Source of the DNA: Siphonodentalium dalli
Taxonomy: Eukaryota > Mollusca > Scaphopoda > Gadilida > Siphonodentaliidae
Length of the DNA: 64,000 bases
Direction: 5' to 3'
Assembly: GCA_032622095.1 (NCBI GenBank)
Contig: CP136064.1
Coordinates: 254,760,484-254,824,483 of the forward strand
The notes below the pieces were generated by a model that saw only the letters and a list, made by a program, of their open reading frames with translations, was not told where the DNA came from and did not search any database. The translations under genes were made by a program, and so were the position numbers. This document shows positions 1-11,060 of this stretch, in pieces. Every line of letters starts with the position of its first letter. Within the stretch, counting starts at the first letter, position 1.

Positions 1-163
1 CACGAATAGCGGTCATAATTTTGTTTAGTTATTCCTGTTGCCCAAATTTCACTTCCGTATAAGATGATGGGTTTAATTAATTTGTCGAATAGTTTAAGGG
101 ACGTTTTCAGAGGGAGTGGTGCAGAGAGATATATGGGAACAATATTTTGAGTGCTTTCCTATG
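1..163 (-). pseudogene. LINE reverse transcriptase fragment, C-terminal part
   Basis: Read on the minus strand, this stretch translates to a C-terminal piece of a non-LTR reverse transcriptase. It includes the typical thumb-region string LFDKLIKPIILYGSEIWATG, which follows the catalytic palm in CR1- and jockey-type LINEs. It runs off the left edge of the window, so its 3' end is not visible. No endonuclease or YADD box is present before it, so this is a 5'-truncated or broken copy. The clade cannot be assigned from so short a piece. Confidence 0.75.
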
Positions 164-424
164 CGGAGAGATTTATTGGAAGTCATGGATCAGACGCAGT
201 TGATTTACAATTCTTTGTCTGTTCGCTCTGTGCGGTGACTATTGACCATCTCGTAAGGGTGGACAACCTCTGTCAGGGGCTGCTCAATGGCCACGGGCAG
301 GTTAAAAAAAATTATACCTCTTTTAGGGACGGGTATCATAATTTCTCTTGATTAAAATGTCTGTTGTTCCTAGGAACGGGGAAGTTTAGGACGGGTACCA
401 TGAATTAACTCATTGAAAAACAAA

Positions 425-735
425 GAATGCGTTGTCTGTCGTTCCTAGGAAGGGAGGATTTCATCGGGTCAATTTTCCACCAGAAAAAGTCTCAATTAAC
501 TCATTGAAAAACATTAAAAAATTAATTAAAACAATTTAAAATTAAAAAAAATTTAAAATAAAAAAACAATTAAATTATAAAAACAAAAAATTCAATTAAA
601 TTCAATTTAAACAAAATAAAATAAATATTAAAAAATTCAAAAAAACATAAATTAAATTAAAAAAACATTAAATTAATATTAAAAAATTGAAAAAAATTGA
701 AAAAATAACAAAAATAAATAATTAAAAACAATGTC
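425..735. repeat. A-rich low-complexity tract
   Basis: About 300 bases made almost only of A and T, mostly runs of AAAATTAAA type on this strand. No coding sequence or family motif is visible. It may be an expanded poly-A or AT-rich tail of a retroelement, but no element body can be tied to it. Confidence 0.7.
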
Positions 736-1404
736 ATGTTTCTGACCAACCACGCCAGTGGCGAGCTAACCTGCTAGTGATATATAAACGGAAAATGGGA
801 TCTAACTCTATTTGATAATCTTATCAAATTGTACACATTTTTTGACATTCAGACTCATCGCTTCCGGTTGAGTGATATAACGCTCTTTAAAAGACAAATG
901 CCTGGATGGTCCACTGTCTGGTATCAGTACGGCTGACTCATGTTTAGACGTTTCCGGTTTCGTCGCATCTCGAATTTTTGTTGTCGCAGTAGGCACACTT
1001 TTTTGCTTAATAAATACATTATGCGTGTATTTTTGGATTGACAATGTAGTCAGTTGTTGTTTCTGTATTATTTTGTTTCTATGTACACTGAAAGTCGCTC
1101 GCAAAATGATTTCATACGGCGATACTATCGTGGTTTATGCCAAGTAAAAAGTGAAAAAAAAGAAAAAATCGAGAAAAATAAATCATCTAGGATTGTATTC
1201 ACATGTTTCAGCAAAGCAATTCACCAAATAAAACATCCATCGCGAACTAGGAACCTTCTCTGACACGTATGAAGTTTCACTTATCTTTAATATACATTTT
1301 TCGTGATATAGTGCCTGTTTTTCAACAGGTGGTGTTGTTAAAAAGTGTACAGTTTAGATGTCAAAGATTGTGATTGTGTGTACGGTTTATCTCAAAATCG
1401 TGTA
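736..1404. other. No recognised gene
   Basis: A short open frame of 98 codons lies on the minus strand near 808-1104. It has no recognisable domain, no cysteine pattern like the protease modules and no convincing splice signals. It could hold a terminal exon of the minus-strand protease gene, but nothing in the sequence proves that. Confidence 0.4.
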
Positions 1405-1790
1405 CAATACCTTGGAACCTTTTTAAGTTTTGACAGGGATCCTTTTAAAGTCGAAAAAATAACGCGGGGTATATATTTATTAGTTATTATATGTTCCTTA
1501 ATAATGTACTTCACTGTAGGTTAATGTCCCATTTCAAAATTGCATGCTTTTCCTTGGTATTTGTGAGCCTATATCGCAATCAATTAGCCAGGATAAATTG
1601 CAAAATTGTAAGCGATGCAAGCAAAAGCGCTCACAGATTTATTTAAATCGTAAAAGTTCGAGTTGGGACCTCCACCAACAGTGAAGTGCATTATAAAGGA
1701 ACACATAATAACTAACAAATATATTCCCCGCGTTATGTTTTTGACTTTATACGGTTCCCTGTCAAAACTTCGAAAAAGTCCCAGGTTTTA
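1405..1790. repeat. Small foldback (MITE-like) repeat
   Basis: The left half (about 1409-1522) and right half (about 1670-1785) are inverted copies of each other. Both carry AGTTTTGACAGGGA, then ATAACGCGGGG, TTAGTTATTATRTGTTCCTT and CACTTCACTGT-type blocks in mirrored order. Roughly 150 bp separate the arms. No open frame is present. It looks like a non-autonomous foldback DNA element; the target duplication could not be fixed with certainty. Confidence 0.65.
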
Positions 1791-1829
1791 TACTGGTGGA
1801 ATATGATCTCTACGCGCGTTACCAGAGTA

Positions 1830-2700
1830 GAGATTCATGGAATGATTTAGGTATAGGATTTGTTCTGATCAACACACAAGCTCAGACTGTTAATTACCAC
1901 TCCCGTGCTACATAACTGATGTGCAATTGTGCGTTTCTCGGCCAGTCAATGATTTAATCAAAACATTACAACTAAAACTAGATCAATCAAAAGTATAAGC
2001 GAATCATGTCAAAACTTACTCAGAATCAGAGCAGCGACTGAACGACATATTTCCCACATTCTGTTTACCGCCTATCCAAACATTAGTCATTACTCTCCGC
2101 AATTTCACGATGTTGAATTTGTTATACAAATGTGATAGAATGTGGTGATGATATGAACACTATAGTCAATCTCTGACGCATGATAACTAAATATCGAGTT
2201 TCAACGACATAACCAGAGCACGTATGTTTTAGTCCATAAGCATAACCATATTGTCATGTGTGGCGTCAATCATTGGGTCTGTGATATAGGATTTAGCAAC
2301 AAAAACATTTTTCTATTCGCATGATTTCTAATTTGGGATCTCCGAAATGGAGTTTGTTTTAAAATATCCACACACAGCGTACCTGTTGGGAGATTCGGGT
2401 TGATGAAATTGTGGCATGTTTCGCAGCAATTAGCGTCGTTTAGATAACAACCAGCCGCAGTCTGGGTTGAACACCAGGATTGTTTGTCCCCGTACTTACA
2501 ACCTGTGGGAAGACGATTAACTTGAAATAAACTGAAATAATTAGGGTGAGAATATATTTTGCTGGCACAATTAGAAAACTATGTTGTCCTAATGTATGAT
2601 ACATGTATCAAAATCAGTGCACTCTAGTTTCAACCGTCGTTCGTGCCATCTTGAAACAATCGGAGCGGAATGTCACACGAATGGAATGCAGTCATCATAC
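1830..2700. repeat. Duplicated gene segment, copy 1 (exon plus introns)
   Basis: This stretch is closely similar to 4150-4920 and, over its second half, to 4925-5410. The shared sequence covers intron on both sides of a 120-nt exon, for example the blocks around TCAGAATCAGAGCAGCGACT and CATCTTGAAACAATCGGAGCGG. It is a segmental duplication inside the ADAMTS-like gene. Because introns as well as exons are still alignable by eye, the duplications are probably fairly recent. Confidence 0.8.
2383..2502 (-). CDS. ADAMTS-like protease, six-cysteine module exon (fourth visible)
   Basis: A 120-nt exon of the minus-strand ADAMTS-like gene. It starts after CCCACAG and ends at ACAG before a GTACGC donor. 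It begins and ends in phase 1, giving 39 whole codons plus a split glycine. The peptide has the pattern C-x3-D-x4-C-x8-C-x6-CC-x-T-C (CKYGDKQSWC, then GCYLND, CCETC). This spacing resembles the PLAC module found at the ends of ADAMTS proteins, which is a judgement by pattern only. Its two nearest copies lie at 4708-4827 and 5097-5216. It ends in a donor site, so at least one further exon should follow on the minus strand; none was recognised before the window edge. Confidence 0.8.
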
Positions 2701-3039
2701 GCATAACCATATTGTTTTGTGTGGTATATCATGGGATAGGCGCCGTTGTCCTCAGCTAACTATTTAAAGGGGGATTAATAAATTGCACGACCAATAAAGA
2801 GCGTTTATCATCAGCACATTAAATATGTGGTAAAATTGGTGCACACGTATACTCATAGAACGAGCTGTAAACTGGGCCCCAATGTACAGTTCCTAGCTGT
2901 AGAAAAACACCTGTTATCACACAGATTCCATTCACCACCAGTTTACAGCTCCCAGCAGTGTTATAACGAACAAGGCGTCACTACTAATCAGCATGTGGTC
3001 TGGCATAACCGTTTAATTATACGGTTCCATTGTAAAGTC

Positions 3040-3205
3040 AAGAACGGACAGACCGTGATAAATTCACGGATTGGCTGTAAATGTTTTAAAGGACAGACCG
3101 TGAAAAATCCACGGATTGGCTGTAAATTTTTTAACGGCAAAACCGTGAAAAATTCACGGTCCAACCGGTCCCCAAATTGCCGGCAAATGTCCGTGAAAAA
3201 TCACG
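3040..3205. repeat. Tandem repeat, about 45 bp, three to four copies
   Basis: Units carry GGACAGACCGTGAAAAATCC and ACGGATTGGCTGTAAAT and decay towards the right end. Each holds a short palindrome of the type ACCGTGAAAAATTCACGGT, so each copy can form a small hairpin. The open frame through the array is a by-product of the repeat. Confidence 0.65.
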
Positions 3206-4149
3206 GTTCTGATTTAACAGTGTACATGTAACATGACACGGGTGAATGTCACGGGATAAGTGCCGTTGACCCCAAATGACTTAAATGGGCCCTAACAATA
3301 TTACCAATAAAAGGCCTTTTCCATCGCCTTAAAAGATAGATGGTAATTTTATCGCGTGAGTGTCATGCAAAACGCGTTGTTTACCTCAGCTGACTAATAC
3401 TTATTTTATATTACTTGAAGGGGCACTAATAATTTACTAATTATTCACACGATTTCCCTGCATATCATGTTTGTCACCCGTCATTGATGACGGGCAACCC
3501 CCTAGTGGCTAAAGATTTGACAACCAATTAGTGTATACATTCCGTGTACTGACAGCATATGATTAAATTATGTTTGCATATATGTTAAAACATTCGATCG
3601 TCGAGTTCTACTTCGTTTGCTGATTTGATGACACCAGACATACGCGTTTATATGCATTGGGGAACAACTAGCGAAACTAAATAGTAGTCGGATGGCGAGA
3701 TCAAGTGCCAAAATGCGTTCAGCGATACGCATAGTTGACATCAATCAAATTAAGATCTTTCCGCATAGGCAAATTTCTGCTTGCACCGCGGTGATCGCTC
3801 ATTTTGAATAAAATAAGTCATGAATATTCCTCTTCGCAACAGCTTTGGTAAGCTACACGTTGGTTTGACAGTGCATATGTAGCTGCTATGTTCACGTAAG
3901 TCAGGTGTACTATGTCGTCAATGGAACGCACGCTACAAGTGCCATCGAGTGGGCCTCACCACCATGCACATAGCGGACTCAATGAAATGTCACGTACCTG
4001 AAAAGCACGACATTTAGTGAAGCGCGACAAGTCAATAGTATCAGTGACGTGTAAATACTTGGCTGTTACGTATGATTGTGTATGATCAATCTCTACCAGT
4101 GTTGTCTCTTACCGATTGCCGAGAGTGGTTAGCCACGGCGTGTGAGAGC
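3206..4149. other. Intron, no recognised feature
   Basis: The block near 3230-3330 is a diverged direct copy of 2700-2810 (shared CACGGGATAAGTGCCGTTG-like and ACCAATAAA blocks), so the local duplication extends here. Beyond that I see no exon, RNA gene or named repeat. Confidence 0.45.
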
Positions 4150-4920
4150 TTGGTGTAGGATATGTTCAGATCAACACACATGGTCAGACTGATAGTGAAC
4201 ACGCCCGCACTACATCACTTAGGTGCCCTTATGCGTTTCTCGGCTAGTCGTCAGCTGATTTAATCAAAACATAACAACTAAAACGAGATCAATCAAAAGT
4301 ATAACAGCGAATCATGTCAAATCTTATTCAGAATCAGAGCAGCGACTGAACTGCATATTTACCACAGTCTGTTTACCGCCTATCCAAACATTAGTCATTA
4401 CTCTCAGCAATTTCATGATGTTGAATTTGTTATACAAATGTGATATAATGTGGCGATGATATGTGCACTGTAGCCAGCCAATCTCTGACGCAATGCGTCA
4501 GACATGATAACTAAATATCGAGTGTCATCGATATAACCAGAGCACGTATGTTTTCGTCAATAAGCATAACCAGATTGTCATGTGCGGCGTCAATCATGTG
4601 GTCTGTTTTATAGGATTTAACAATAAAAACATCCTTCCATTCGCATGAGATGTGAGATCGGTATATCCGAAATGGAGTTTGTTTTAAAATGTCCACACAA
4701 AGCGTACCTGTTGGAAGATTCGGGTTGCTGAAATTGTAGCATGTTTCGCAGCAATTAGCGTCATTTAGATAACAACCAGCCGCAGTCAGTGTTGAGCACC
4801 AGGATTGTTTGTCTCCGTACTCACAACCTGTGGGAAGACGACAAACTTGAAATAAACGGACACCATGAGGGTGAGAATATATTTTGCTGACAAATTTAGT
4901 AAACTATGTTGTCCTATGTT
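4150..4920. repeat. Duplicated gene segment, copy 2 (exon plus introns)
   Basis: Closely similar to 1840-2590, including the intron upstream and downstream of the 120-nt exon. It directly abuts copy 3 (4925-5410), which repeats the block starting near AAGCATAACCAGATTGTC. Two duplication steps are implied: one long, and one shorter in tandem. Confidence 0.8.
4708..4827 (-). CDS. ADAMTS-like protease, six-cysteine module exon (third visible)
   Basis: A 120-nt phase 1-1 exon, after a CCCACAG acceptor and before a GTACGC donor. It codes CEYGDKQSWC, GCYLND and CCETC with the same six-cysteine spacing as its neighbours, and ends in NPNLPT. It differs from the 2383-2502 exon at only a few codons. 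Skipping or repeating a phase 1-1 exon keeps the reading frame, so module number could vary by duplication or by splicing without harm. Confidence 0.82.
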
Positions 4921-4924
4921 ATGC

Positions 4925-5410
4925 TATCAAACACGCATGTTTTCGTCAATAAGCATAACCAGATTGTCTTTTGTGAGGTCAATCATTGGGTCTGTTATTA
5001 TAGGATTAACAACAAAAACATCCTTCCATTCGCATGATATCTGAGTTCGGTTTCTCCGAAATGGAGTTTGTTTTAAAATGTCCGCACAAAGCGTACCTGT
5101 TGGAAGATTCGGGTTGCTGAAATCGTGGCATGTTTGGCAACATTTAGCGTCGTTTAGATAACAACCAGCCGCAGTCAGTGTTGAGCACCCGGATGCTCTG
5201 TCTCCGTACTCACAACCTGTGGGAAGACAACAAACTTGAAATAAACGGACATAATGAGGGTGAGAATATATTTTGCTGACAAATTTAGTAAACTATGTTG
5301 TCCTAATGTATGCTATCAAAATCTGCACACTCCAGTTTCAACCTTCGTTATTGTGTGCCATCTTGAAACAATCGGAGCGGTCTATCACTCGAATGGAATT
5401 CAGTCATCAT
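4925..5410. repeat. Duplicated gene segment, copy 3 (exon plus introns)
   Basis: A shorter copy of the duplicated block, matching 2230-2700 and 4550-4920. It carries the 5097-5216 exon with flanking intron, including the CTATGTTGTCCTAATGTATG and CATCTTGAAACAATCGGAGC blocks. Confidence 0.8.
5097..5216 (-). CDS. ADAMTS-like protease, six-cysteine module exon (second visible)
   Basis: A 120-nt phase 1-1 exon with the same acceptor and donor context as the next two. The peptide reads CEYGDRASGC, GCYLND, CCQTC and ends in NPNLPT. It lacks the tryptophan before the second cysteine that the other three modules show in varied form, and it is the most divergent of the three clustered copies. The intron upstream of it holds the 20-kb foldback element. 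Confidence 0.82.
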
Positions 5411-5411
5411 A

Positions 5412-6544
5412 AACTGAAAATATCGTTCACTTGTACTCAGCAATTACTCACGTCGGTGTAATTAAGCTCCAAGCAACAAGTGTTGAATAAACTATTTCTA
5501 TTCAACGATTTGACTAATGTTTTTTTTAAAGCGAAACCTGTCAACAACTTGTTTAAATTGGTTGAGGCGACCAATTCTTTAGTTTGAGTCTGTATTTCTG
5601 GAATATTCAGATTAATGCGCATAGAGTAGACTTTGATCGTATTTTTTGCTGCAGCCACTTGGAAGTAGTAAATTCTTTATATCGAGCTATGAAAGCTGAA
5701 CTGTTCACTGTCACTATTTTTCGAGCACCTGAGTAGCCAGCTTTTTTAAATAGACACTTGCAATCGGTATCCAGGTTTTATAAAATTGGCGTTCGATTAA
5801 CCAACTTATTAAAATATGGGTGTTATTCTTGCTAAAATAGTCTCATGGCACAGTGAGCAATGTTTTAAGAGCGGGAACTCTAAATGGCTTGAACATGGAA
5901 ATGATGCTAGTTTGAAGATTTGTATATGTTTATTTTGAATATTCTCAGTAAATAATTAGTCCGTGTCTTTCAAAATAAATCAGAATTAATTTTGTATTGT
6001 TTAAAATATAATTATAGAACAGTTTAGAGTGACTCCCCTTATCCCAGATGTACGCGTGCAATTATAGCTATGATAGATGGTTAACCCAGACCCGTTTAAG
6101 ACATTTTGCGAATTATTTAAGATATTCAGACATATTATACTCCAGGTGCAGGAAACGTGTTAGGGACATTCTTAAATCGAGGTATTAAACCCCGAATTAA
6201 GTACAAAAACACGATCGACGTTCTATACCAATAAAATTAATATAATGTGGAATATTTCATTTTACACAATATACAAGGGCGTCCAGTTATTTATCACATG
6301 ATATCGAAGAACCGTGATCGGGGTTTTATACTTAACTCGAGGTTTAGTGCCTCCATTTCTAGATTCCTCCGACCTGGCGAAAAATATGATATCCCAATTA
6401 GGGACCCCCATAGTATAGGATCCTCAGTCATAGAATTTAGCCGCGGAAATAACCAATGATATGGGAAACGCCGTGGCACATTTGGAATCTAACATGCCAC
6501 AACATTAAATTTTCCGTGGGAAATTGTTCATAACTTCGAGGGCT
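5412..6544. other. Intron, no recognised feature
   Basis: AT-rich intron sequence. Short open frames here are unlinked, have no domain pattern and are not flanked by convincing splice sites in phase 1. I see no RNA gene or named repeat. Confidence 0.45.
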
Positions 6545-6844
6545 GGGTTCTTGGACAAGTACTCCGGAGTACCCTGGTAGGTACTCCACTTTAACTCAAA
6601 AGTACGCGGGGAAGGCTCTCGACATAGTACCTGTATATTTGGTAATCAAGAGTACCCGGAAAGGTACCCCAGATTATCTGGACAGGTACTCCACATCGTA
6701 CCTGACTGTTCGGTATTCCATAGTACCTGGACATGTACTTCAGAGTATACATAGATATGTCACACAAAGTACCTGGATATTTGTTACAGCAGAGTAACTA
6801 GACAGGTACTCCAGAGTACCAACATGTAGGCAATCCGTACGGGA
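6545..6844. repeat. Degenerate GTACC/GGTACT palindromic array
   Basis: About a dozen loosely spaced units of the type GGACAGGTACTCCAGAGTACC, each nearly self-complementary, with a rough period of 22-30 bp. The array resumes on the far side of the foldback element (27047 onward reads GTACCTACGTAGGTACTCC). The foldback therefore inserted inside this array. Confidence 0.7.
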
Positions 6845-6853
6845 CACGTATTG
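6845..6853. repeat. Left 9-bp target-site duplication (CACGTATTG)
   Basis: CACGTATTG lies directly before the left terminal repeat and again directly after the right one at 27038-27046. With this cut both termini become symmetric (GGGTGTGTC inward on both sides). Nine base pairs is typical of Mutator-like elements and of Drosophila FB elements. Confidence 0.9.
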
Positions 6854-8205
6854 GGGTGTGTCTTTTTACCGGATTCCGGATTCCGGATCCCGGATTTCGA
6901 CCCGGATTTAGGTGTCTTTTTACCGGATTTGACCCGGATTCGGGTATGAATTTCATGCTTGTTTTATCACACATTTAACCCATTAAAAGCCGTTTCTGAC
7001 ACGCGGAAACTGGTTAGGAGGTGAGATTAAACCAATATAGGGCTCTCGTGCTCATTCAACCCGATTAATCGTATTTAAAGGAACATAACGTGCCCGGATC
7101 AGCATACTTCTTATTTTTTCATATAGACACGGCGGTTGGATTGATTTTACGTGAGCATGATGGTATTTAAGGGAACACACCATGTCCGGATCCGAATTAA
7201 TTATCTCGTAATTATTGATCATATTTAAAGGTAGATATCATGTCCGGATCCGTTTTTTTTCTCTCTTTTTTTCCATATAAATTATCGTCTTTTTGATATA
7301 TTAAATGTCACGTGGAACAAAGTTATAAGTTGATTTTGAGACGTTATACTAGGCTGTTGGATTGATTTCATGGAATGATTATCGCATTTAAAGGTACACA
7401 CCATTTGCGGAACCGAATTAATTTCCACGTATTTACTGATAATATTTAAAGGTACAGATTATGCCCGGATCCGGATTTTCTTCTTATAAAGTAATGCTTA
7501 TTTAATATAGAAATAAATTGACTTGCTTTTGTGAAGATTTTTTGTTCTCCAGCCCACAAAAAAACCTGGTGCAGTTTAAATGGTTTATTGTTTTAGTTCG
7601 ATTATAAACGATTATATTTGTGATACTAGTAGTATTACTATTGTAAATTCGATATTTAAGCCGGTTTAAGTGAGATAGATGTACGACTTGTATTAAGCGT
7701 TTTATGTCACGACGCCCGAATCGTTATAAAAACACTGCTAGCATATATCCACCCCGTTGCAGCCAGCTGCAGTTTATACAGTGAGCATCTAGTTTAAAGG
7801 TACAGACCATGCCCGGATCCGGTTTAAAAAAAAAATCTCCATATAAATTAACGCCCATTTAATATATTAAATGTCAGCTGAGTTAAGAGGAAGTTAGAAG
7901 TTGATTTTGAGAGGTTAGACCCGGCTGTTGGATTTATTTCACGGAAGGATGATCGCATTTAAAGGTGCATGCCATGCACGGATCCGAATTAATTATCGCG
8001 TATTTATTAATCATTTTTAAAGGTACAGATTATGCCCGGATCCCGATTGTTCTCCTTTCACTTATAAATTAACTCCTATTTAATAGGGATTGACTATTTC
8101 GAGTAACAGGAACGGAACGAGGAACAGGAACGACTTCCGAGTAACAGAATGACTATTTCGAGTAACAGGAACGAGGAACAGAGATATAAGCTCACATTTC
8201 TCGCA
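6854..8205 (+). repeat. Outer left arm of the foldback
   Basis: Inverted match of 25690-27037. The terminal GTCTTTTTACCGGATT is repeated about 50 bp further in (near 6911), and CCGGATCC-type palindromes are dense. Eight copies of a motif of the form TTTAAAGGTACA-(4)-CATGCCCGGATCCG lie at about 7074, 7165, 7223, 7387, 7443, 7793, 7957 and 8014, all in the same direction. Regularly repeated sub-terminal motifs are where transposases bind in many families; that role is inferred. Confidence 0.8.
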
Positions 8206-9870
8206 GTAGTATACGTATGGGGCGGTTGCACAGTCGACTTCCGGTCGACTCCAACGCGTCACTTCCGGCATACCGGTAACGTAGGGTAGCACACCGACAC
8301 ATCCACCCACTTCCGGTCGATTGTGTCAACTCTTCCGGTCGGACGACCGGGCAGGTCTACAGTCAAAGTCGAATCGTAAACGGTTCGATCGAGGTGGACT
8401 CGTTCAACGAACAGTGCCTGTCGTGAGATTTAGGAAAGCCTGTCAGTCACCAAACTCCATGCAGAGTTCAGCCTCCAACGCAGGACTTATCACAACGAAG
8501 GGACTGAACTCTGTTCATTTTATTGGATATCTGTTTTTAGCAAACACATGTTTACACAAACATGTTAAAAAATATGCGGCTATATGTATAACAGGGTTTG
8601 TGGGAGGGAGACAATTATATCCATCAATGTAAACACAAATGAGTTCAAACAACCCAGTATTATCACTGGCTATTATTTTTTTGTTTTCGATTGTCGCCGG
8701 AGTAGAACGAAGTAGTTTAATCCAGAATACTCAGGAATACTGGGAATTCGCAATCTATTTCTGTATGAATTCACGCCAGCGAGCTGTTTGTATCTCGATT
8801 CGTGAAACCAGTCCTTGGCCATTATAAATACATATTAGTATAGTTGTACTAATTAAACAAGCAATCGGAGTAATTCTCGATTTACTACATGTAGCACAGC
8901 TTACGGTGTGTATTATATTTAGCAATTCGCTCATCAATATTGTATCAGGGTTTTGACCAGGTAACATTAATTTCGCAACAATCTACACCGGGCGTCAGGC
9001 TTTGTTTACACACTATAGAAGGTAGTGAAATTGTATCGCATAACGAGTAAGTACATGCAGTCATAGCGGTCGGTATTGTTTTGTTGACACGTCATTCATC
9101 GACATTCAATATACATGTAGACCAACAAATTTGAGATTTGTTCTCAATTAAACTACATATACATGCACGAGTATGTAGTTGTTCGGTACTCGCATGTTGC
9201 ATGATATGCGGTATAACTCAGACCTCCAATATTCACAAACAGGCCGACAATCCCCTCATGCCACATATAAATAAATTGCTCCTGCACTATGCAGCGTTCG
9301 AAGTAATAATAACTATCATCCGTCTATTCAAATCCCTTTTGTAACACTCATCAAAATGTTGTTTATAAGGTTCATATTAAATTTTCGATTCAAATTAACA
9401 TAAATCATTATGTCAGATCACAAGATTGAGGTGGACTCGTTCAGCTATCGATGCCACTTATATATAGAAAAGCCCACCAGTCGATGGCACATCCTACCGT
9501 TTGGATGGTTAGGTTACACGTTGAGTCCTATAAGTTTTATTTACGGTATATGCTAGCTAGCCTCTCAGAAATTCTATCATGTTTTTGTGTTTACTTTTTT
9601 TTATTTTAGAGTTGTCTTTAGCAAATGACTGTTTGCACAAACATATCATAAAGATATGTGGTTATATGTATTATTTATTACGTTTTGTGGGAGGGAGACA
9701 TATATATTCCGGCAAATAGGGAATTCTTGACAATGCTACTGATAAATCCGCCCACTTCCGGTCGACGCCAATGCGTCACGTCCGGCAAATCGACAACGTA
9801 GGGCAGACCATCGACATGTCCGACTCTGATTACATTTCTGCTTGAACGGATAGATATGTCCAGATTTTGT
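8206..9870 (+). repeat. Inner left arm modules of the foldback
   Basis: Inverted match of about 21890-23575. It has two related parts, each starting with ACTTCCGGTCGACNCCAA (near 8235 and 9752), with the stretch 8450-9350 between them. It is non-coding as far as I can see. Parts recur at 14640-15000, 17700-18945 and 18965-19195 inside the element. Confidence 0.75.
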
Positions 9871-9899
9871 GCACGAAATATACGTTATGCATTTGTAAC

Positions 9900-10255
9900 C
9901 GGGTTAGAGAGGTTACACGTAAAAATGCGACGTGTTTTTGTTACAAATGCTTATCAGAGAATAATTCCGACTAGAAAAATGAAAATATTTCACCTATCCT
10001 TGTTAAAAAAGGGTTACAAAGTTACATTTGGAAGTCGTTTAAAAAATCCGACTTGTTTTTGTTGTTACATGGTTACAAATGCTTATCAGAGAATTACTCC
10101 AACTAGGAAATTGAAATATTGCACCCATCCTTGTTTAAAAAATGTTACAAAGTTACATTTGGAAGTCGTTTTAAAAATGCGACATGTTTTTTGTTACATA
10201 GTTACAAATGCTTATCAGAGAATTACTCCAACTAGGAAAATGAAATATTGCATCT
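9900..10255 (+). repeat. 129-bp tandem array A (about 3 units)
   Basis: Three units of the 129-bp repeat, with marks such as GTTACAAAGTTACATTTGGA and GCTTATCAGAGAATTACTCC. Paired with a shorter inverted stretch at 21650-21860. Confidence 0.8.
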
Positions 10256-11060
10256 GGACATGACTCATGTATAGTTTACTTAGGTTTAAACAGCACGGGC
10301 TCATATTTGGGGTTCACCAATTTAAGGGCCCATCATCGAAATTGTTATGTGCCTATATCTTTGGATTCTGGGCATAAAATATGGATATTTGGACATATAT
10401 GGACCATCCTGCAACTGGACATGACTCGGTATAGTTTACTTAGGTTTAAACTGCATGGGCTCAAATTTGGGGTTTACCATTTTTAGAACCCAACATGGAA
10501 AATTGTCATGTGTCTATATCTTTGGATTCTGGGCATACAATATGGATATTGGGACATATCTGGACCGTCCTGCATCTTGACATGACTCACGTGTACTTTC
10601 CTTTGGTTTAAACTGCACGGGCTCAAATTAGGGTTTTTCAATTTTATGGACCCATCATAGAAAATTGTTATGTGCCTAAATCTTTGGACTCTGGGAATCT
10701 AATATGGATCCTGGGACATATCTGGACCCTCCTGCATCTGGACATGACTCACGTATAGTTTACTTAGGTTTAAACTGTACGGGCTCAAATTTGGGGTTCA
10801 CTAATTTAAGGGCCCATCATAGAAATTGTTATCTTTGGATTCTGGCATATATATGATATGGATATTGGGACATATCTGGACCCTCCTGTATCTCGACATG
10901 ACACAGGAATAGCTGACAGATGTTTTCACTGCATCTGGACATGACTCACGTATAGTTTACTTAGGTTTAAACTGCCCGGGCTCATATTTGGGGTTCACCA
11001 ATTTAAGGGCCAATCATGGAAATTGTTATGTGCCTATATCTTTGGATTCTGGCATATGAT
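10250..11060 (+). repeat. Tandem array, about 160 bp period, 5 units
   Basis: Units start with CTGGACATGACTCACGTATA at about 10254, 10417, 10575, 10738 and 10930, so the period is 158-163 bp with one shortened unit. Each holds GGTTTAAACTGCACGGGCTC. The inverted counterpart is 20840-21645. Confidence 0.82.

Noticed and set aside
808-1104. 98-codon minus-strand frame as terminal exon of the protease gene
   Set aside because: No clear phase 1 acceptor and no cysteine or domain pattern; the end of the gene remains unknown.
3990-4000. Donor-like GTACGTGAC on the minus strand suggesting another exon
   Set aside because: The sequence before it has no six-cysteine pattern and no acceptor at the expected 120 nt.
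8080-9344. Several short open frames in the foldback arms
   Set aside because: They appear mirrored in both arms, lack domains and often start without ATG. They follow from repeat sequence with few stops.
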